Positions 9,101-17,575 are shown, counted from the first letter of the stretch. The stretch is DNA of 64,000 nt from an uncultured bacterium (GCA_905214875.1 CAJMNR010000006.1:39568-103567), one strand, 5' to 3'. Notes: generated by a model not told the origin, from the sequence alone. Numbers and translations are program-made.

Positions 9101-10435
9101 AAAGAATGAACCAAATCCTAAGTTAGATTTTTCAGCCTGCTCTTTTACGTAATAGAAAATACCTTGAGGCTCTAATACTTTACGTGTAAATACTGTATCA
9201 AAGATATCGAAAGAATAAAGTGTACTTAATTCTCTTTCCACTTCCGGTTTAAAAGCAAGTGTCTGATTTACAATTGTCTCTAGCGAATCTTTTCCTGCAT
9301 AATTCCAGAATAAATCGTAGATACGTTCTCTTTCCTCATTACTGTCTTCTTTATACGTATCGAGGGACTCTATTAATTCATCAAAATTATTTGCGAATGT
9401 TCCACAAGTCATTTCTTTTACATCAAATACTAAATCCCTGAAGTTATTATCTTCATAGTCGAACATATAACGAACAAAGTTCTTAACCCCAGCAGCAAGC
9501 ATATCATAAAAAATTGAGGAATAATCAATAATCGCTAAATCTACTTGATCCATAACTTCATAGAAATCTAAATTGTTATCCCAGAAAAGAATGTTTTTGT
9601 TGTCAGCATAGTATTCTTTACACTGAACATATTGGTAATCCTTTTCCATAAGGGGATGCATTTTAAAGATCATAAGCATGTTATTTTCTTCAAGTTTTTT
9701 AATTAGTCGATCCATATCCGGAATTGCTTTTCCAAAAAAGTCATAAGGTGATTCATCGCGATACGTAGGTGAATAAACCACAACCTTTGTATCGCTTGGT
9801 AATCCTTTTTGTTTTAAAATATCATGATCAAATGTTTCAATTTTTTCGCAATATTTATTATATTCGCAACGTGGATATCCCGCACGAATTACCTTGTCGT
9901 CATCAATACCACATTGTTCTTTAAAGTGTTTTTCCATAAGTGGTGATGTCACAAGGAACAACTGATTGTTTTTATAAAATTGATTATACGTAATGTATTT
10001 TTTCGCAATACGTTCATTTAAGAAACCGAAATTCACTTTACGTTCAATGGATTTACATCCAACACCGTGGAATAAGTTAAGCATAGTTACATGCTCTAAT
10101 CCTCTTGGAATATGCTCTTTTACATTTTCCACAACAAATACGGATGTCTTTTCGCGAATCGTCATAGACATTGGATCTGAATACAGACAAGCCTTATATC
10201 CTAATTTTTTAACATAGTTAATAGTTTCTTCAGAGTCACACATCCAGAAGGCATCTATGTCTTTACGATATTTATTAACGTAGATAAATAACCACTTAGG
10301 ATTTCCCGTAAATAAATTCCCAGCGTTAAAAATCCAAACATTTTTACTTTCTTTGTTAAAAATGAGTGTTTCATCGCTTTTTTTCTTAATCGTTTTACTA
10401 ATGTAGTTTACATTAGATTTTATGCGTTCAAACAT
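6128..10435 (-). CDS. Three-domain glycopolymer protein: TagF-like transferase, HAD domain, degenerate TagF-like domain
   Basis: At about 1435 residues this is much longer than ordinary CDP-glycerol glycerophosphotransferases. Residues about 50-410 form a TagF-like domain with FHGVG, YSPTYRDES, FKMHP and IIDYSS, which match the catalytic His and nucleotide-phosphate motifs. Residues about 420-650 look like a HAD hydrolase: SFDIFDT (motif I), LISDMY (motif II) and HYGDNAFADG (motif IV). A long linker region follows. The last 330 residues are a second TagF-like fold in which the WHG motif reads LHE, HP reads SKPP and DYSS reads DYRN, so its active site seems lost. The start at 10435 has GGGAG upstream; the longer frame begins inside a hairpin. 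It probably acts at the membrane in elongating or modifying a polyol-phosphate polymer. Confidence 0.85.
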   Translation of the reverse strand: MFERIKSNVNYISKTIKKKSDETLIFNKESKNVWIFNAGNLFTGNPKWLFIYVNKYRKDIDAFWMCDSEETINYVKKLGYKACLYSDPMSMTIREKTSVFVVENVKEHIPRGLEHVTMLNLFHGVGCKSIERKVNFGFLNERIAKKYITYNQFYKNNQLFLVTSPLMEKHFKEQCGIDDDKVIRAGYPRCEYNKYCEKIETFDHDILKQKGLPSDTKVVVYSPTYRDESPYDFFGKAIPDMDRLIKKLEENNMLMIFKMHPLMEKDYQYVQCKEYYADNKNILFWDNNLDFYEVMDQVDLAIIDYSSIFYDMLAAGVKNFVRYMFDYEDNNFRDLVFDVKEMTCGTFANNFDELIESLDTYKEDSNEERERIYDLFWNYAGKDSLETIVNQTLAFKPEVERELSTLYSFDIFDTVFTRKVLEPQGIFYYVKEQAEKSNLGFGSFFTSNYINIRKFSEANVREFYHKTLTVRKSDRREITFDEIFDNMQALYNLTDEQVSFLKEKELEAELDNVIPMYERIGMIERLIENGDTVVLISDMYLSKEMITKMLEKANPILTTIPLFLSSDYGVQKTTKKLFLEVYRSFEEYNFKEWIHYGDNAFADGKMPKQLGIKSVVHKVLTFNEYETALTQQINSYESFLLAAKMARFRETHFNKKDYFAYAYISLYFVPYVNWAIGDAMARGIDTLYFISRDGYQLKRIADTIIEEKNYKIKTKYIYGSRKAWRVPSFVNEIDEEFFSPFGNFTDVRSFDKLLKALNMDEQTFDEYFPQLAYVKELEEIDKPTMNGLVNAFSLSEKYHEYLLNYAKEGRKIVLEYLNQEIDFEEKFAFVEYWGRGYTQDCFTRLVHAATGKELDVPYYYVRSIYPTQGHNVRYNFSGNRTPLLFVESIFANIPYKSITSYKYEDGKIVPELVEIECDKELFSGMKRYLVQFTKDYLKLNVDNQKDFDYALFNFGLNYFAENQSDDAFASCLAPLVDSVGTYGQKNEYAPALNDVMLKAMENGEKLNKMTRSVDMTLARSSEEMIDKYNYLTTVVPAQRKQAAQDEKLQKKQEADIEKDCKFRSETRHFVKVTKNYQQEYNHMAKAAINPKLVIIIDTKTRIPKPEFYELKKILAKDSTIKVVELHSKERYHEDELRLIATAKAIITKSPCIGVNRLSLRKETKFVQLHECAFMRTKYGLAREYPNAVPAEMELKELEMKGNYDLIPVASNKVVKDFEAAYKINKPGVVTPIGSCVTDAYFDEEYKEMMREELYKKFPQAEGKKIIFYMPYYRFHKEPYKKLEFLDIPQMYKKLKDEYVLIIHSKPPEGKTSYEIASSFSDFAIDLAGKLPIRGMFMLADIFVGDYRNALFETPLLHKPVFMTANDYSAFDATKQINYTCEDVILGPLVFSTTELINKIKNVDDYDYEMIEQFKETYLENCDGKASERLVKLILE

Positions 10436-10466
10436 TTTCCACTCTCCCGTTACGTTTATTACATAC

Positions 10467-10508
10467 AATGTGACCCTGACGAGGCTAAAGCCGCACCAGG
10501 ATCACATT
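10467..10508 (-). other. Intergenic hairpin inside the glycopolymer operon
   Basis: AATGTGA pairs with TCACATT, with an inner CCTG/CAGG extension, in the 76-bp gap between the 813-aa and 1435-aa genes. No U-run follows. It may partly attenuate transcription or protect the upstream mRNA, which would lower expression of the last gene. Confidence 0.5.
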
Positions 10509-10511
10509 TTT

Positions 10512-12953
10512 CTAATTCTTCAGCATAAAATCAACAAGTCGTTCGGATGCATGGCCATCGCAATCGGACAAGTATTTTTTACGGAATTTTTCTAATTTTT
10601 CATAATCATAAGATTCAATGTTATTGATGATATCAACAATTTCATACGTATCCTTAGCTACAGGACCTAACATTAATTCTTCATAATCAAAATATGAATC
10701 AGACTGATAGAAGTATGTTTTATAATCTGGCGCATATAAAATGATAGGTTTTTTTGTTGCTGCAAAAACAAATGTTTCTGGTCTATAATCTCCAACTACG
10801 ATATCTGCAATACTTAATAATTCGATGATCGACATTTGATTTGTCATATCTCTCATGAAATGACCATAGTATTTAGAGATTTTTAACATATCTTTTGGTG
10901 TAGCTGGATTATAATGATACAATACAGCATAGCGATCACTTACGTATTCGTTAAATACGCTGTTATCTGCTAATACTTTACGTTTTGGTAATGTCATTGT
11001 AAAACGATATTGTGGCATATATACGACAATTTTTTTACCTTCCGCTTGTGGGAATAATTCATAAAGCTTTTGTCTGGATGCTTCTTTAAAATCTTCATCA
11101 AATAAAGCATCTGTCTGACTTGCACCAATTGGCTTAATTACGCTTGTGTCCTCAATATTTAGTGCTTCTTTAAAAATATCAGTCAAGCCTTCTGAAGCGA
11201 TTGGAACTATACCATAATTTTTATGAAGAGGTGCTACCTCAAGACGATTTTTGTTATATCCACTGATTGTTTCCTTTGAAGAGTAGTCAAACTTCACTCT
11301 TGGGAATGTATCTTTCCATAACTGAATCACTGTTGTATCTTCACGCACAGTTAATACGTTAATGATCTCACAAGCAGATGCAAGGACAACATATCTTGCA
11401 GTTGCGATATCTTCTATCAACTTAGCACTAGGTTCTCCACATCCTCTATAGTGATGTTTTACGATGTGTATTTCCTTATGCTTTCTTAATTCTTTCATAA
11501 GTGGTAAAAATTCTTTTTCACCATGTTCAGTTTCAATAAATACAACCTTATTCTTATCCACTGGTTGTGATAAATATGCATTATACATATGATTTGCTTT
11601 TTCAGTAAGTGTTTTTAACTTACTAATTTGTTCCTGTCTCTGACCAAATGATTGAAGGTTATTAGGAACAGTATTAAATTCACCAACTAATGGTGTCTTA
11701 CGACGATAAGGTTCAAGTCTGTCTTCAAAAACAAGCTTCATGATTCTTTCAGTTGCATGTCCATCACAGGCGCTCATGAATTTATTTTTGAAATCGATGA
11801 CACGTTGTTTATCAAAACGAGTATCGATATTTTTGATATAATCAATCATCTCTAAGTTCTTAGTAAAGATTGGTCCTGGAGCTAATTCATTATAATCATA
11901 GTAGAATCCACGCCAGTCAAAATACTCATCTAAATCGAACGAATAGAAAATTAAAGGACGTTCAAATAAGGAGTACTCAAATACTAAGGAAGAGTAATCG
12001 GAAATACAAACATCACTTACACAAAGAAGTTCTTCAATACTCATTGTATTAGTAAAATCTTGTGCAAATTCTTGATACATTTCTGGTACCTTAGGTGGAC
12101 GTTTTACAAGTGGATGATGTTTAAATAATAAGATATATTCATCTCCAAGCTCTCTTTCAAACATTTCAATATTTAATAATGCTGGAGAAACCCCTTTCGC
12201 AACACGTCCTCTATATGTTGGAGCGTAAAGGATTACTTTCTTTCCTACTGAAGAAGGCATGATATTATGAAGTTTATCAAATGCTGCTTGGATAAAGTCT
12301 TGATCAAAGAATACATCTGTTCTACTTGTACCAACTGGCTTTAAGATTTCACTTCTTCCTTCAAGGCCCATTGCTTCTTCATATGCCCATGCTACTTCAG
12401 GACTACTTAACGTAACATGCGTTAAGTTTTCATAAAATGGGAACTTAAGTTTTTCTTTTCTTGATTCCCCGAATAATAATTCTGCAGTACTGAAACCAAA
12501 CTTCTTAAACGCACCACATCCATGCCATGTCTGTGTTACGATTGTCTCTGGTCTCATCTTAACACAGCTGACAACGTTGGACGCTTCATTTAAAAATATA
12601 TACTTAGCAGTTGCAATATCTTTTACCATTTCGATACAACGTTTCTGATATTCCTTCTTTTTAACGAAGCTGCTACGTAAGAAATGTGTATGAACGTCTA
12701 CATCATAATTTTTTACGATTTCATCATATAATAATTTAAAACTGTTCGTTATTTCATTATAGCGAACTTCAATAAATACAACCTTATCTTCCTGAACCGG
12801 AAGTTTCTTATACTTGTTATATACTTTTGGGTAATAGTAATGAAGCATATAATATTTATCAAATCTATTTCTTACTTTGATAATGGTTTTCTTAACTTTA
12901 AGATAAACATCTAAAACAAATGTTTTCTTAAGTTTTTCTTTTATTACACCCAT
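10512..12953 (-). CDS. CDP-glycerol/ribitol phosphotransferase with a second, degenerate TagF-like domain
   Basis: The 813 residues hold two TagF-like domains. The first (about 50-405) is complete: TWHGCGAFKKFGF, YAPTYRGR, FKHHPLV and ISDYSSLVFEYSLFERP carry the catalytic histidines and the CDP-polyol phosphate site. The second (about 460-813) keeps the fold signature, but WHG reads WKD, the HP motif reads YNP and DYSS reads DYRP. It is probably a non-catalytic pseudo-domain, perhaps for polymer length or partner binding. The start is one base from the preceding stop codon, which implies translational coupling. Its job is inferred to be priming or elongation of a polyol-phosphate chain at the inner membrane face. 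Confidence 0.88.
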   Translation of the reverse strand: MGVIKEKLKKTFVLDVYLKVKKTIIKVRNRFDKYYMLHYYYPKVYNKYKKLPVQEDKVVFIEVRYNEITNSFKLLYDEIVKNYDVDVHTHFLRSSFVKKKEYQKRCIEMVKDIATAKYIFLNEASNVVSCVKMRPETIVTQTWHGCGAFKKFGFSTAELLFGESRKEKLKFPFYENLTHVTLSSPEVAWAYEEAMGLEGRSEILKPVGTSRTDVFFDQDFIQAAFDKLHNIMPSSVGKKVILYAPTYRGRVAKGVSPALLNIEMFERELGDEYILLFKHHPLVKRPPKVPEMYQEFAQDFTNTMSIEELLCVSDVCISDYSSLVFEYSLFERPLIFYSFDLDEYFDWRGFYYDYNELAPGPIFTKNLEMIDYIKNIDTRFDKQRVIDFKNKFMSACDGHATERIMKLVFEDRLEPYRRKTPLVGEFNTVPNNLQSFGQRQEQISKLKTLTEKANHMYNAYLSQPVDKNKVVFIETEHGEKEFLPLMKELRKHKEIHIVKHHYRGCGEPSAKLIEDIATARYVVLASACEIINVLTVREDTTVIQLWKDTFPRVKFDYSSKETISGYNKNRLEVAPLHKNYGIVPIASEGLTDIFKEALNIEDTSVIKPIGASQTDALFDEDFKEASRQKLYELFPQAEGKKIVVYMPQYRFTMTLPKRKVLADNSVFNEYVSDRYAVLYHYNPATPKDMLKISKYYGHFMRDMTNQMSIIELLSIADIVVGDYRPETFVFAATKKPIILYAPDYKTYFYQSDSYFDYEELMLGPVAKDTYEIVDIINNIESYDYEKLEKFRKKYLSDCDGHASERLVDFMLKN

Positions 12954-12954
12954 T

Positions 12955-14076
12955 TTATTCCTCCTGTAATACTTGCTCTATAATACGTTTCGTCGAGTTA
13001 CCATCGCAACTAGACATAAATTTATTTCGAAATGCTTTTACTTTTGATAGATCAAAACTATCCGCATTTAAAATTGTATTTGCCAGTTCCTCATTGTTCT
13101 TAACAATCGGTCCTGGAACAAATTCTCTATAGTCATAATAGAATCCGCGGTCTGTAACATATTCCTCTTCATCATAAGCATAAAAAATCATTGGGCGTTC
13201 AAGCAAGGAATATTCAAACACTAAGGATGAGTAATCTGAAATGCAAATATCACTTGCACACAATAACTGTTCTATTGTAAATTCATTTTCATTATTTTTT
13301 ACGAATGACCTATACTCCTTTGGGATATGAATATCATTTTGTATCACAGGGTGATACTTTAAAATGAGTACATAATCTTTTGATAACTTTTCATATAAAA
13401 ATTTAAAATCGAGTATGTTCTTTTCTGTAGCCTTATGTGTTTCGCCTCTAAACGTTGGAGCATAAAGTAAAAGCTTTTTCGTTCCAACTTGAAACGTCTC
13501 CCTAACTCTTCTCTTTGCATCCGCAATAAATTCTTCATTAAAATATATGTCAGTACGACTGACCCCAATCGGTTTAATTACCTTTGAGTCAACCTGCATA
13601 GCTTCTCTATATGCCCAGACTACTTCTGGACTGCTTACTGTCACCATAGAGTAATTCCGATAAAATGGATCTCTTAATTCTTTTTCTAGACTATGTCCGA
13701 ATTTCTTGAAAGCACCACATCCATGCCATGTCTGAATTAACTTCGTCTCTTTACGAAGTGGCAGGACACTTACAACATTGCTTCCTTCATTGAGGAAAAC
13801 ATACTTACTTGTGGCAAGGTCTTTCAACATTTTCTTACAGCGAGAAAGGTAAGCCATCTCGCTTACCCTCCCGTTATATAAATAATGAGTCTTTACTTCA
13901 AACCCATTCTTATGACTAAAATACTTATTTAGCAAAGTAAAATTATTAGAAAGTGACTCTAATCGAACTTCGATAAACAGCACACTATTCTCTTTTACTT
14001 TCTTCCTAGCACAAACTCTATAATAAAGCGGAAAATACACTTTCATGATACACTGCTTTACTAGTCTTTTAATCAT
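12955..14076 (-). CDS. CDP-glycerol/CDP-ribitol phosphotransferase (TagF/TarL family)
   Basis: This is a single-domain transferase of 373 residues. All family motifs are intact: TWHGCGAFKKFGH, YAPTFRGET, KYHPV and ISDYSSLVFEYSLLERP. It is closely similar to the first domain of the 813-aa protein encoded next, so the two probably arose by duplication. A short hydrophobic/basic N-terminus suggests membrane association. It starts 2 bases after the tarJ stop. With tarI and tarJ in the same operon, the substrate is likely CDP-ribitol, but primer, polymerase and modifier roles cannot be told apart by sequence alone. Confidence 0.9.
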   Translation of the reverse strand: MIKRLVKQCIMKVYFPLYYRVCARKKVKENSVLFIEVRLESLSNNFTLLNKYFSHKNGFEVKTHYLYNGRVSEMAYLSRCKKMLKDLATSKYVFLNEGSNVVSVLPLRKETKLIQTWHGCGAFKKFGHSLEKELRDPFYRNYSMVTVSSPEVVWAYREAMQVDSKVIKPIGVSRTDIYFNEEFIADAKRRVRETFQVGTKKLLLYAPTFRGETHKATEKNILDFKFLYEKLSKDYVLILKYHPVIQNDIHIPKEYRSFVKNNENEFTIEQLLCASDICISDYSSLVFEYSLLERPMIFYAYDEEEYVTDRGFYYDYREFVPGPIVKNNEELANTILNADSFDLSKVKAFRNKFMSSCDGNSTKRIIEQVLQEE

Positions 14077-14078
14077 TC

Positions 14079-15104
14079 TTATTCATCCCAAACCATTACA
14101 GTTTTACCAATTAAAGCATTCATATCGATTTCAAATGCTTCCTTGATATCTTTTAATTCACGAACACGAATTTCTGTACCTACGATATTTTCAAGGTAGG
14201 CTACAATATCTGGATGTTCTTTGTAAAGTTCCATAAGTCCTGCAAAATCAGATCTACCGCTACGGCTGCTTCCGTAAATTCTAAGTCCTTTTTCAAGTAC
14301 CATACGAGTATTGATTGGAACTAACTCTTCACTAACACCAAGAATAGAAATTGTACCTTCTGGGTTAATGTAATCAATAATTTGATTAATTGCTTTTCCA
14401 GAACCAGCACCACCAACACATTCAAACGCATGGTCAATTTTTAAGTCATCTGGAATTTCTGTAATATTGTATACTTCATCTGCAAATGTGAAATCTGCAA
14501 GTTTGTTTTCATTTTTACCAAATACATATACTTTAGAATCTGGCATAATCTTTTTGAATAATAATGCTGTAATATAACCTAAGTTACCATCACCCCATAC
14601 ACCGATTGCTTCTCTTCTTTGGTGTGCAATATCTTCAAATCGAGCAATTGCATGATAACTTACACTTACAAGTTCAGTAAATGCTGCAACAGTCTTATTG
14701 ATACCTTCAGGTAAAGCAACACAACGGTCAAGATCAAGTTGAATATATTCTTGTAAGAAACCATCGAATCCACTTGCTCTGAACTTGGAACTTCTTAAAT
14801 AGTTTTCAGCAATGATTGGATCCTTTTCCGTTGGAGTATTTGGAATCATAACAACATCTTGTCCGATTTCAAATGTTCCTGTTGGATCAAAAACTACTTT
14901 ACCAATTCCTTCGTGAATTAACGCCATAGGTAATTTTTGTTTTAAGACTTTTTCGTCTCTCTTACCTTGGTAATAACGTTGATCCGCATTACAGATGGAA
15001 AGATACGTTGGGCGCACAATAACTTTTGTTTCAGATAATTCAATGTCATCAAAACAAATTTCGAACTGTCTTGGCGCTTTTAATCGATAAACTGTATTTA
15101 ACAT
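14079..15104 (-). CDS. tarJ: Ribulose-5-phosphate reductase (TarJ), zinc alcohol dehydrogenase family
   Basis: It reduces D-ribulose 5-phosphate to D-ribitol 5-phosphate with NADPH, the first step towards CDP-ribitol. The 341 residues form an MDR fold. The N-terminal catalytic domain has a zinc ligand in SICNADQRYYQGKR and MALIHEGIG. The Rossmann part has GVWGDGNLGYI (about 168-178), followed by FECVGGAGSG. The length and the QRYYQGKR signature match TarJ better than generic dehydrogenases. The neighbour tarI, 4 bases upstream, encodes the next enzyme, which strongly supports the call. Confidence 0.93.
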   Translation of the reverse strand: MLNTVYRLKAPRQFEICFDDIELSETKVIVRPTYLSICNADQRYYQGKRDEKVLKQKLPMALIHEGIGKVVFDPTGTFEIGQDVVMIPNTPTEKDPIIAENYLRSSKFRASGFDGFLQEYIQLDLDRCVALPEGINKTVAAFTELVSVSYHAIARFEDIAHQRREAIGVWGDGNLGYITALLFKKIMPDSKVYVFGKNENKLADFTFADEVYNITEIPDDLKIDHAFECVGGAGSGKAINQIIDYINPEGTISILGVSEELVPINTRMVLEKGLRIYGSSRSGRSDFAGLMELYKEHPDIVAYLENIVGTEIRVRELKDIKEAFEIDMNALIGKTVMVWDE

Positions 15105-15108
15105 CTTG

Positions 15109-15825
15109 TTACTCTCCTCCTAATAATGCTTCAGCTACTCTTAAGTCGTATGGATATGTGATTTTGATATTAAATACTTCACCATCAACTAGATGCACGT
15201 CTTCACCTTTGATTGCGAAGATCTTACAAGCATCAGTTAAGATATCTTTTTCTTCTTCAGAAAGAGAGTTGTATAAATCTTTTAATTTTTTAGCTTTAAA
15301 AGATTGTGGTGTTTGTCCTTGATACATTGTAGCACGATCTGGAATTGAAGAAACTAACTGATGATCTTTACTTTCTACGATTGTATCAGTAGCAGGAATT
15401 ACAGTATCACAAGAACCGAATTCTAATGCATATTTGATGTTTTCTTCTAAGATTCTATGAGTTACAAATGGGCGAACACTATCATGTGTAACGATGATTG
15501 TATCATCATTTAATTCATGATTTTCTTCAATGTATTTAATACCATTCATAATAGTTTCGTTTCTTGTTGAACCACCTTCAATTACAACAATACGTTCGCT
15601 TTGCTTAATGTATTTGTGAATTAAATCTTGAGTATGATTAATCCATGCTTTTGGAGATAATACAATTACCTTTTCGAAACTTGGGTTTACCACAAATTTC
15701 TCAATGGTATGTATGATAATTGGTTTTCCTCCAACGCTCATAAATTGTTTTGGTTTGTCAACGTTTCCCATTCTAGTGCCTTTACCGCCAGCTAGAACTA
15801 CGCCGAAAATATTAGTTGATGTCAT
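15109..15825 (-). CDS. tarI: D-ribitol-5-phosphate cytidylyltransferase (TarI)
   Basis: It joins ribitol 5-phosphate and CTP to give CDP-ribitol. The 238-residue IspD-like fold has VVLAGGKGTRMG (N-terminal CTP loop), PKQF, a THDSVRPF metal/substrate motif and a C-terminal HLVDGEVFNIKITYP strand. IspD is the main alternative. The adjacent tarJ and the surrounding TagF-like transferases make TarI far more likely. The gene starts 2 bases after the upstream transferase stop. Confidence 0.93.
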   Translation of the reverse strand: MTSTNIFGVVLAGGKGTRMGNVDKPKQFMSVGGKPIIIHTIEKFVVNPSFEKVIVLSPKAWINHTQDLIHKYIKQSERIVVIEGGSTRNETIMNGIKYIEENHELNDDTIIVTHDSVRPFVTHRILEENIKYALEFGSCDTVIPATDTIVESKDHQLVSSIPDRATMYQGQTPQSFKAKKLKDLYNSLSEEEKDILTDACKIFAIKGEDVHLVDGEVFNIKITYPYDLRVAEALLGGE

Positions 15826-15827
15826 AT

Positions 15828-16949
15828 CTAAAGTTCCTCCTTAAGTAGTAAGCTAATAATACGTTTTGTTGCGTTACCATCGCAAGCACTCATGTATTTT
15901 TCATAAAAATGATTAGCCTTACTTATATCATAGTCAGTGAATTGATTCTTTACAATATCTTTTAACTGTTCACTGTCAGTTACCTTTTCTCCTGGTAAAT
16001 CATTTGCATCCAGATAGAAGCCCCTTTTCTTTGTATACTGCTCATAATCTGGAACAAAAAATACAATCGGTTTTTTTAAGATTGTATACTCGAATATAAT
16101 AGAAGAATAATCCGTGATCAATAAATCCGCAACTGGTAATAATTCCTCCGTAGAGATTGTACAGTTGGAGTATGGGAATTTTTCTTCCATATGAGGATGT
16201 AGTTTCTTGATGATATAGTAATCATCGCCCAACTCCTTCGCCATTTCTTCAATCGCATCATATCCTACAAGAACTGGCATACCTGGATTTCCGCGAAATG
16301 TCGGCGCCCAAAGAATGATTTTCTTTCCTTTGGCCTCAGGGTACATTTGATAAAACCGATTTTTACAACCGTCAATATATTTTTTATCAAAAAATTGATC
16401 TGTTCTGCTTACACCGCATGCCCTAAATCTTTCAGGCGGCAAATGCATTGCACTTGAGTAAAACGGAATACAGCATTTTGAGCTTACCGTCACCATGTCT
16501 ACATTTTTCAGAACTTCTCCATGGTAGTACTTTGGAATATCATCCTCTGTGTCATACCCAAACTTCTTATAGGCACCACATGCATGCCATAGTTGAATGA
16601 CTTTGGTTTCGCTCCTTTTGTTACATGATGCAACAGGCAGATAATTGTCACATATGATTACATATTTTGCTCTCGCGTATCTCTTCATAAAGAAGAACAT
16701 TCCCTTAATGGTTTCTAGAAAGGATGCTGTAGCAAAATTCATAATATGTGTCTCAATTTTATAATCCTGCTTACTCAACTCTTCATACATATAAGCCATG
16801 CTGTATGGCATGGTTTCATGATGGGCGTCCGCAAAGATTACGAGTTTCTCATCAATAGGCTTATATCTATGTATGAAATATGCAATTGGAAGAGCAACAG
16901 ACTGTACAAACATTTTTACATACTGTTTTAACACAAATTTGATACTCAT
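15828..16949 (-). CDS. CDP-glycerol/CDP-ribitol phosphotransferase, first gene of the operon
   Basis: This 373-residue TagF/TarB-family transferase has intact motifs: LWHACGAYKKFGYD, WAPTFRGNPG, KKLHPHM and ITDYSSIIFEY. It differs from the other three transferases (WHA for WHG, a longer hydrophobic N-terminus with VALPIAYFIHRY). It may therefore be the primase (TarB-like) rather than the polymerase, but that is inference. It is promoter-proximal, with a SigA-type promoter at 17003-17031 and GGGAG upstream of the ATG. No tagO, tagA or tagGH export genes are in the window, so those steps must be encoded elsewhere. Confidence 0.9.
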   Translation of the reverse strand: MSIKFVLKQYVKMFVQSVALPIAYFIHRYKPIDEKLVIFADAHHETMPYSMAYMYEELSKQDYKIETHIMNFATASFLETIKGMFFFMKRYARAKYVIICDNYLPVASCNKRSETKVIQLWHACGAYKKFGYDTEDDIPKYYHGEVLKNVDMVTVSSKCCIPFYSSAMHLPPERFRACGVSRTDQFFDKKYIDGCKNRFYQMYPEAKGKKIILWAPTFRGNPGMPVLVGYDAIEEMAKELGDDYYIIKKLHPHMEEKFPYSNCTISTEELLPVADLLITDYSSIIFEYTILKKPIVFFVPDYEQYTKKRGFYLDANDLPGEKVTDSEQLKDIVKNQFTDYDISKANHFYEKYMSACDGNATKRIISLLLKEEL

Positions 16950-17332
16950 TTCATACTCCCAAATATTTTTTCATATATATATGTTCTACATAATACTTCA
17001 ATATGATACCACACCCTATTTTTTTATACAAGACCCCTAAAAATCTTCATAAAAACTTTCTATTTTACACAATTTTCTCTTTAATTTAATGCATTCATGT
17101 CGAATCAAATTCAAATTATGAATAATATACCACAAAGTTGGTTCAAAATAAATAGTTATTCTTGTAATATTTCGAAAATTATTTTTTATTCCCAGAATTG
17201 TTCATATAATTCAAGTCATTATTCTATAAATATTTGTTAAATTTTATACTTGAAATAAATTGCAAAAAGATTAAACTACATTAATATAAAAAGAATATAA
17301 ATTTAGTTTTAATTATGAAAGGATGATACACT
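16950..17332. other. AT-rich divergent intergenic region
   Basis: This 383-bp region separates the minus-strand glycopolymer operon from the plus-strand 43-aa gene. It holds the operon promoter at 17003-17031. The rest is very AT-rich with several possible -10 boxes. Beyond the promoter I see no coding frame or stable hairpin. Confidence 0.6.
17003..17031 (-). promoter_or_regulatory. SigA-type promoter of the glycopolymer operon
   Basis: On the minus strand TTGTAT (17026-17031) and TATCAT (17003-17008) are separated by 17 bp, with a TG just before the -10 (extended -10). It lies 54 bp upstream of the first transferase start. Confidence 0.65.
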
Positions 17333-17464
17333 ATGAAAAACAAAAACGGAAAGAAACCTGCGTCGAACAAAGTAGCTGATACCTTTACTAATGAAACTGG
17401 ATCATCATCAACAGTTGTGGCAAACAAAAAACATCATAAAAAGCCAAAAAAACAATATCTATAA
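17333..17464 (+). CDS. 43-residue lysine-rich small protein of unknown function
   Basis: A short frame encodes 43 residues, beginning MKNKNGKKPASNK and ending KKHHKKPKKQYL. It has 11 lysines, two histidines and only two acidic residues, and no membrane segment. A good ribosome site (GAAAGGATG) precedes the ATG, an AT-rich promoter region lies upstream, and a strong terminator follows 11 bases after the stop. This makes it a complete single-gene transcription unit. The central VADTFTNETGSSS stretch is polar and probably disordered. The basic ends suggest nucleic-acid, spore or wall-polymer binding, but I do not recognise the family. Confidence 0.65.
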   Translation: MKNKNGKKPASNKVADTFTNETGSSSTVVANKKHHKKPKKQYL

Positions 17465-17474
17465 GCTCTATATG

Positions 17475-17499
17475 GCGGTTGCGAAAGCAATCGCTTTTT
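17475..17499 (+). terminator. Terminator after the 43-aa gene
   Basis: GCGGTTGC and GCAATCGC pair around a GAAA tetraloop (17483-17486), followed by five T. This is a classic intrinsic terminator. Confidence 0.85.
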
Positions 17500-17575
17500 C
17501 TACTATTAGTATGTACAATTCCACTTTTACTAGACATTCAAATAATTGTCAGATACAATTACCATGGTGATAAAA

